From NCBI GenBank assembly GCA_003559755.1, contig PWKM01000322.1, positions 1-8,033 of the forward strand: a stretch of DNA of 8,033 nt, written 5' to 3'. The stretch's first letter is position 1. Every line of letters begins with the position of its first letter. The position numbers and the translations under genes were made by a program. This document shows positions 4,931-8,033 of this stretch, piece by piece. The notes under the pieces were generated by a model. The model did not search any database. It was not told where the DNA came from and worked only from the letters and a program-made list of their open reading frames with translations. Source of the stretch: Planctomycetota bacterium (GTDB taxonomy: Bacteria; Planctomycetota; PUPC01).

Positions 4931-6880
4931 ATGGACAAGCAGAAGAACATCGCAAAACGGATGTCGGTGAGCGGGGCGCTCCTCGCGGCCCTGTGTGTGG
5001 TCTGCCTCGGCCTTCTTCCCGGTTGCAGGTCCACGCCCGACCAGGACCTGGAGGCGGCGCTGGAGGCGGACAGCCGGGCGGACGCCATGCGGCTGCTCAA
5101 CCGGGCGGTGGCCAAGGACCCGCAGTTCGTCGAAGCCCTGAAGGCCCGCGCCCGCCTGCACGCATCGGCCCAGGCGTTCGACGAGTCGATCGAGGATTAT
5201 GATCGGGTGCTCGAATTGATGCAGAGCGGCGAACGGACCGCCCACACCACCCGCCAGCGTGCGGACGTGCTGTACATGCGGGGCAAGGTCCTGGAGCTGG
5301 CCGGCCGGCTCGAAGAGGCCGCACAGGGCTTTACCGCCGCGATGCGGGCCGACCCCGCCCTGATCTCGCCCCTCGAGGACCGGGCCTGGGTCTTCTTCCA
5401 GATGGGGGAGTATGACCAGTCGATGCAGGATTACGCATTGCTGCTCAGCCAGGAGATGACCCACCTGCCCGATGAGGCGAGGGAGCGGCGGGCCGAACTC
5501 CGCCTGCGGCGCGGCGCCGCCGCGTTCTGCTCGCAGAACTGGGAGAGCGCGGTGGCCGACTTCGAGACGGCTTATCGAGACACACGGAACGCCGCTCGCC
5601 AGGCCCAGGCCCTGATCAACCTGTACATCGTGGCCTGCCGGATCGACGACCGGGAACAGGCCCACGAAGCGCTGTCCAACTACGCCGAAAACATCCGAAG
5701 ACGGTCGGCCGATGGGAGCCCGTGGAACTTCAACGTCGTGTGGCACCTGGAAGGGACTCTGAGCAGCGAGGACCTGCTCGAGGCGGCCGAACATTCCCGC
5801 CGTTCCGTCGAGGCCGAACGGACCGCCATCGCTCATTATTACATCGGCGCACGCCACCTGATCCAGGGGAACCCGCAGGCCGCCGCCGAGGCGTTCGAGA
5901 GAGCGGTGACACACAAGGACCGCAGCTTGATCGAGTACCACATGGCGAAGGTCGAACTCGACCGGGCGCGGGCCGGCGGGGCCACGGCGGAGGACTACAA
6001 GGCGAGGGCCCGCAGGGCCGAGACGCCCGAAGAGAAGATCAACCTGTACACCCACGCACTCCGAATCCAGCCCGACGACCTCGAGGCCCGGTTGCGCCGG
6101 GCTCTCTACTACTCGCTGTCGGACCGGCACGACGAGGCGCTGGAGGACTATGACCTGCTGCTCGAGCAGCTCGAACTGCCGGAGAACCGGGCGCAGACGT
6201 TCCGATACCGGGCCTGGACCTACACCCATCGCGGCGAGTACGAGAAGGCGCTGGAGGACTACAACGCCGCACTCGAACTGGAGCCCGACTCCTGGCAGGC
6301 CCGGGAGGGCGCGGCCGCCGTCCTGTGCTTCCTGCGGGAGTACGAGCGGGCCGCAGAGATATACGGCGGGCTGATCGAGGATGTCGAGGCCGAGCGCCGT
6401 CGGCGCGATTTCTGGACGATGCAGCTCACGTTCGCCAACGCCTGCCACGGGGCCTGGGAGGCCGCCGCCGAAGGGCTCCGGGAGCTGATCCGGAGAGCGG
6501 GCGACCCCGCCCTGCTGCGAGCCAACCTCTACATCGCCGAATCGAAGCTGGGCGACGGCGAGGCCGCCGCCGAACGGCTGAAACAGTTCGCCGGCCAGAT
6601 CCGGGAACAAAGCTGGCCCAACTCGGTCGTCTGGTTCCTCGCCGGCAGAATCGACGCCCAGAAATTGCTCGAGGGGTCGATGCACGAGGACGAGGCGACG
6701 CACGCACTCCGCACCGCGCGGTCCTTCTACTATATCGGGCAGCAGGCCCTGCTCCGGGGCGAACGGGAACAGGCGGTGGAACTCATGGAGAGCAGCGTGC
6801 GGTTGGGCGAAGAGGCCCAAAGCGAGAGCTGGGAATACCGGATGGCCCGGGAAGAACTCCGGCGATTGAGGGCGGAATGA
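4931..6880 (+). CDS. TPR-repeat lipoprotein with two tandem homologous halves
   Basis: The 649-residue product begins with a lipoprotein signal peptide: basic start, hydrophobic core (about 12-28), lipobox LPGC with C32 as the predicted lipidated residue. It should be exported and membrane-anchored. The rest is helical tetratricopeptide-type repeats, for example GEYDQSMQDY (159-168) and GEYEKALEDY (435-444), which usually act as protein-binding scaffolds. The protein is duplicated internally. The block around W265, VVW (269-271), G275, LL (282-283) and YYIG (303-306) recurs 297 residues later at W562, VVW (566-568), G572, LL (579-580) and YYIG (600-603) without gaps. Earlier parts also match (RAW 151/427, EDYD 88/405). 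The second half is shorter by about one repeat. The ATG has a modest Shine-Dalgarno (GGGGA, 8 nt upstream). Its partner is unknown. Confidence 0.9.
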   Translation: MDKQKNIAKRMSVSGALLAALCVVCLGLLPGCRSTPDQDLEAALEADSRADAMRLLNRAVAKDPQFVEALKARARLHASAQAFDESIEDYDRVLELMQSGERTAHTTRQRADVLYMRGKVLELAGRLEEAAQGFTAAMRADPALISPLEDRAWVFFQMGEYDQSMQDYALLLSQEMTHLPDEARERRAELRLRRGAAAFCSQNWESAVADFETAYRDTRNAARQAQALINLYIVACRIDDREQAHEALSNYAENIRRRSADGSPWNFNVVWHLEGTLSSEDLLEAAEHSRRSVEAERTAIAHYYIGARHLIQGNPQAAAEAFERAVTHKDRSLIEYHMAKVELDRARAGGATAEDYKARARRAETPEEKINLYTHALRIQPDDLEARLRRALYYSLSDRHDEALEDYDLLLEQLELPENRAQTFRYRAWTYTHRGEYEKALEDYNAALELEPDSWQAREGAAAVLCFLREYERAAEIYGGLIEDVEAERRRRDFWTMQLTFANACHGAWEAAAEGLRELIRRAGDPALLRANLYIAESKLGDGEAAAERLKQFAGQIREQSWPNSVVWFLAGRIDAQKLLEGSMHEDEATHALRTARSFYYIGQQALLRGEREQAVELMESSVRLGEEAQSESWEYRMAREELRRLRAE

Positions 6881-8033
6881 CGAAACACACGGCGGTGACA
6901 CGGCTGGGCTGCCTGGTGCTCGCCGGCCTGTGGACGGCGGCCGCTGCGGCGGGGACGGGGACCACCGCCCCGGACTACTACCGCAGGGCCCGCCACGCCC
7001 AGACCGCCGAAAAACAGCTCGAGCTGCTCTCGGCCGCCCTCGCCATCAACCCCGATCACATCCCCTCGCTCCGTCGGCGTGCAGACCTGCACGTGCTGCT
7101 GGGCGACGAACGGGCCGCCCTCCCGTTCCGGACGCGGGCCGCCAACCTGGCCCCGCATGATGTGCCGCTGAACATCTCCGCCGGACTGCTCGCCCAGAAT
7201 CTGGGCGAGTACGAACGGGCCTCGGCCTTTTACGACCGGGCGCTGGCGGTCCAGCCCGCCAACGTCCAGGCGCGGTCGAACCGGGCACAGATTCGCCTCC
7301 GCCTCGGGCAGGTGCGAGAGGCGGCGATGGACGCCGAGGAACTCGTCCGAATCGCCCCCGAGCGCGACGGCTCGTATCTGATCCGGCTCGAGACCCACCA
7401 GGCCGCCGGGCGGTTCGCCGAGGCCGCCGCCGATGCGACCACGCTGATCGACAGGTCGCTCGATCGCCCCGAGCTCTATCTCCGGCGGAGCTTCCTCTAC
7501 CAGGCGCTGGGCAAGGGCCGGGACGCACTGGCCGACGCGGAAGAGGTGGTCCGGCTGCGCGGCCCGTGCCCACACGCCCACGCCAATCGCGGCTGCTGCT
7601 ACCAGATGCTGGGCGAGCTGGAGAAGGCGTTCGAGGGATACCAGCGGGCCGCCCGCCTCGGCGGCTATCGAGCGTACTACCACATCTGGATGGCCCTCGT
7701 CCGGCGAAGGCAGGGCCGGCCCGATGAGGCCGGAGAGATCGCGAGCCAGGCCCTCGAAAACCTCGATGGCGACGAATGGCCGGCGCCCGTGCTCCGCTAC
7801 CTCACCGGCGCGTTGACGGAAGACGACCTGCTCCGGCAGGCCGAGCACAGCAACCCGCGGCGGCAGCGCGAGCGGCAGTGCGAGGTCTACTACTACCTCG
7901 GGGCGGCAGCACTGGCCGACGACGACCTGGACAGGGCCGAGGACCTGTTCAACAGATGCATCGGCCTCGAAGTCCACAACTTTTACGAACACGCCTTCGC
8001 CCTGCGCGACCTGCGGATGATCGAAGAACGCCG
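6877..8033 (+). CDS. secreted TPR-repeat protein, 3' end beyond the window
   Basis: The ATG at 6877 overlaps the previous gene's TGA by 4 nt (ATGA), with GAGGG 4 nt upstream, so the two are translationally linked. The frame stays open for 385 codons to the window edge. Residues about 10-26 (LGCLVLAGLWTAAAAAG) form a Sec signal peptide with an A-x-A-type cleavage region; LGC comes too early to be a lipobox, so the product is probably periplasmic or secreted rather than lipidated. TPR-like repeats follow, such as GEYERASAFYDRALAVQP. The start DYYRRARHAQT resembles residues 355-365 of the upstream protein. W301, LL (315-316) and YYLG (339-342) reproduce the spacing of its repeated block. It is therefore a paralogue of one half of the upstream protein, and the matching block ends just at the edge, so the stop may be close. 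Confidence 0.88.
   Translation, partial: MTKHTAVTRLGCLVLAGLWTAAAAAGTGTTAPDYYRRARHAQTAEKQLELLSAALAINPDHIPSLRRRADLHVLLGDERAALPFRTRAANLAPHDVPLNISAGLLAQNLGEYERASAFYDRALAVQPANVQARSNRAQIRLRLGQVREAAMDAEELVRIAPERDGSYLIRLETHQAAGRFAEAAADATTLIDRSLDRPELYLRRSFLYQALGKGRDALADAEEVVRLRGPCPHAHANRGCCYQMLGELEKAFEGYQRAARLGGYRAYYHIWMALVRRRQGRPDEAGEIASQALENLDGDEWPAPVLRYLTGALTEDDLLRQAEHSNPRRQRERQCEVYYYLGAAALADDDLDRAEDLFNRCIGLEVHNFYEHAFALRDLRMIEER

Noticed and set aside
4880..6901. A 673-codon minus-strand frame opposite the first TPR gene
   Set aside because: The plus-strand frame has a signal peptide, lipobox, promoter and TPR repeats. The minus frame has no family signature and is a GC-driven shadow.
6730..7992. 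A 420-codon minus-strand frame opposite the second TPR gene
   Set aside because: It is antisense to a well-supported secreted TPR gene and has no recognisable motifs.

Overview
The window is GC-rich, densely coded bacterial DNA. The organism is probably a member of the Planctomycetota (Phycisphaerae-like) or a related environmental lineage. That guess rests on the high GC, large secreted TPR proteins, a DUF2400/TIGR02757 gene and ECF-type promoter sequence; no rRNA or other decisive marker is present. No tRNA, rRNA, CRISPR array, transposase or phage gene was seen.

Layout. (1) 1-35, minus: the first 11 codons of a gene leaving the window on the left, with a strong ribosome binding site and, at 85-111, a good ECF-sigma-type promoter. 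(2) 36-620: a non-coding stretch with compound hairpins, a degenerate TTTCG short repeat and a strand-asymmetric G/C-rich block that looks like a Rho-type end of the groEL transcript. (3) 621-3176, minus: groEL, groES and upstream a stand-alone response-regulator receiver. (4) 3177-3834: two candidate small single-span membrane proteins on the minus strand. The first (3499-3606) has a consensus sigma-70 promoter and a good ribosome binding site. (5) 3835-4644, plus: a DUF2400/TIGR02757 protein. (6) 4645-4930: a spacer with a hairpin and a near-perfect sigma-70 promoter. (7) 4931-8033, plus: a TPR lipoprotein gene overlapping by 4 nt a second secreted TPR gene, which runs off the right edge.

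The most notable observation is in groEL. The reading frame is full length and well conserved from codon 1 (position 2252) to its TGA at 621-623, but codon 28, an invariant-type lysine just before the ATP-binding TLGPRG motif, reads TAG. One base (A to T) separates it from AAG. It may be a sequencing or strain error, a very recent null allele, or amber recoding or suppression; the sequence alone cannot decide. No other gene visible here ends in TAG.

Second, the two TPR proteins are built from the same roughly 300-residue module. It occurs twice in tandem in the first gene and once in the second, marked by a shared W-x(5)-W/R-x-L-x-G ... LL ... Y-Y-[IL]-G block with identical internal spacing. 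The chaperonin genes, receiver and small membrane proteins may form a stress-related cluster, but co-transcription is only inferred.
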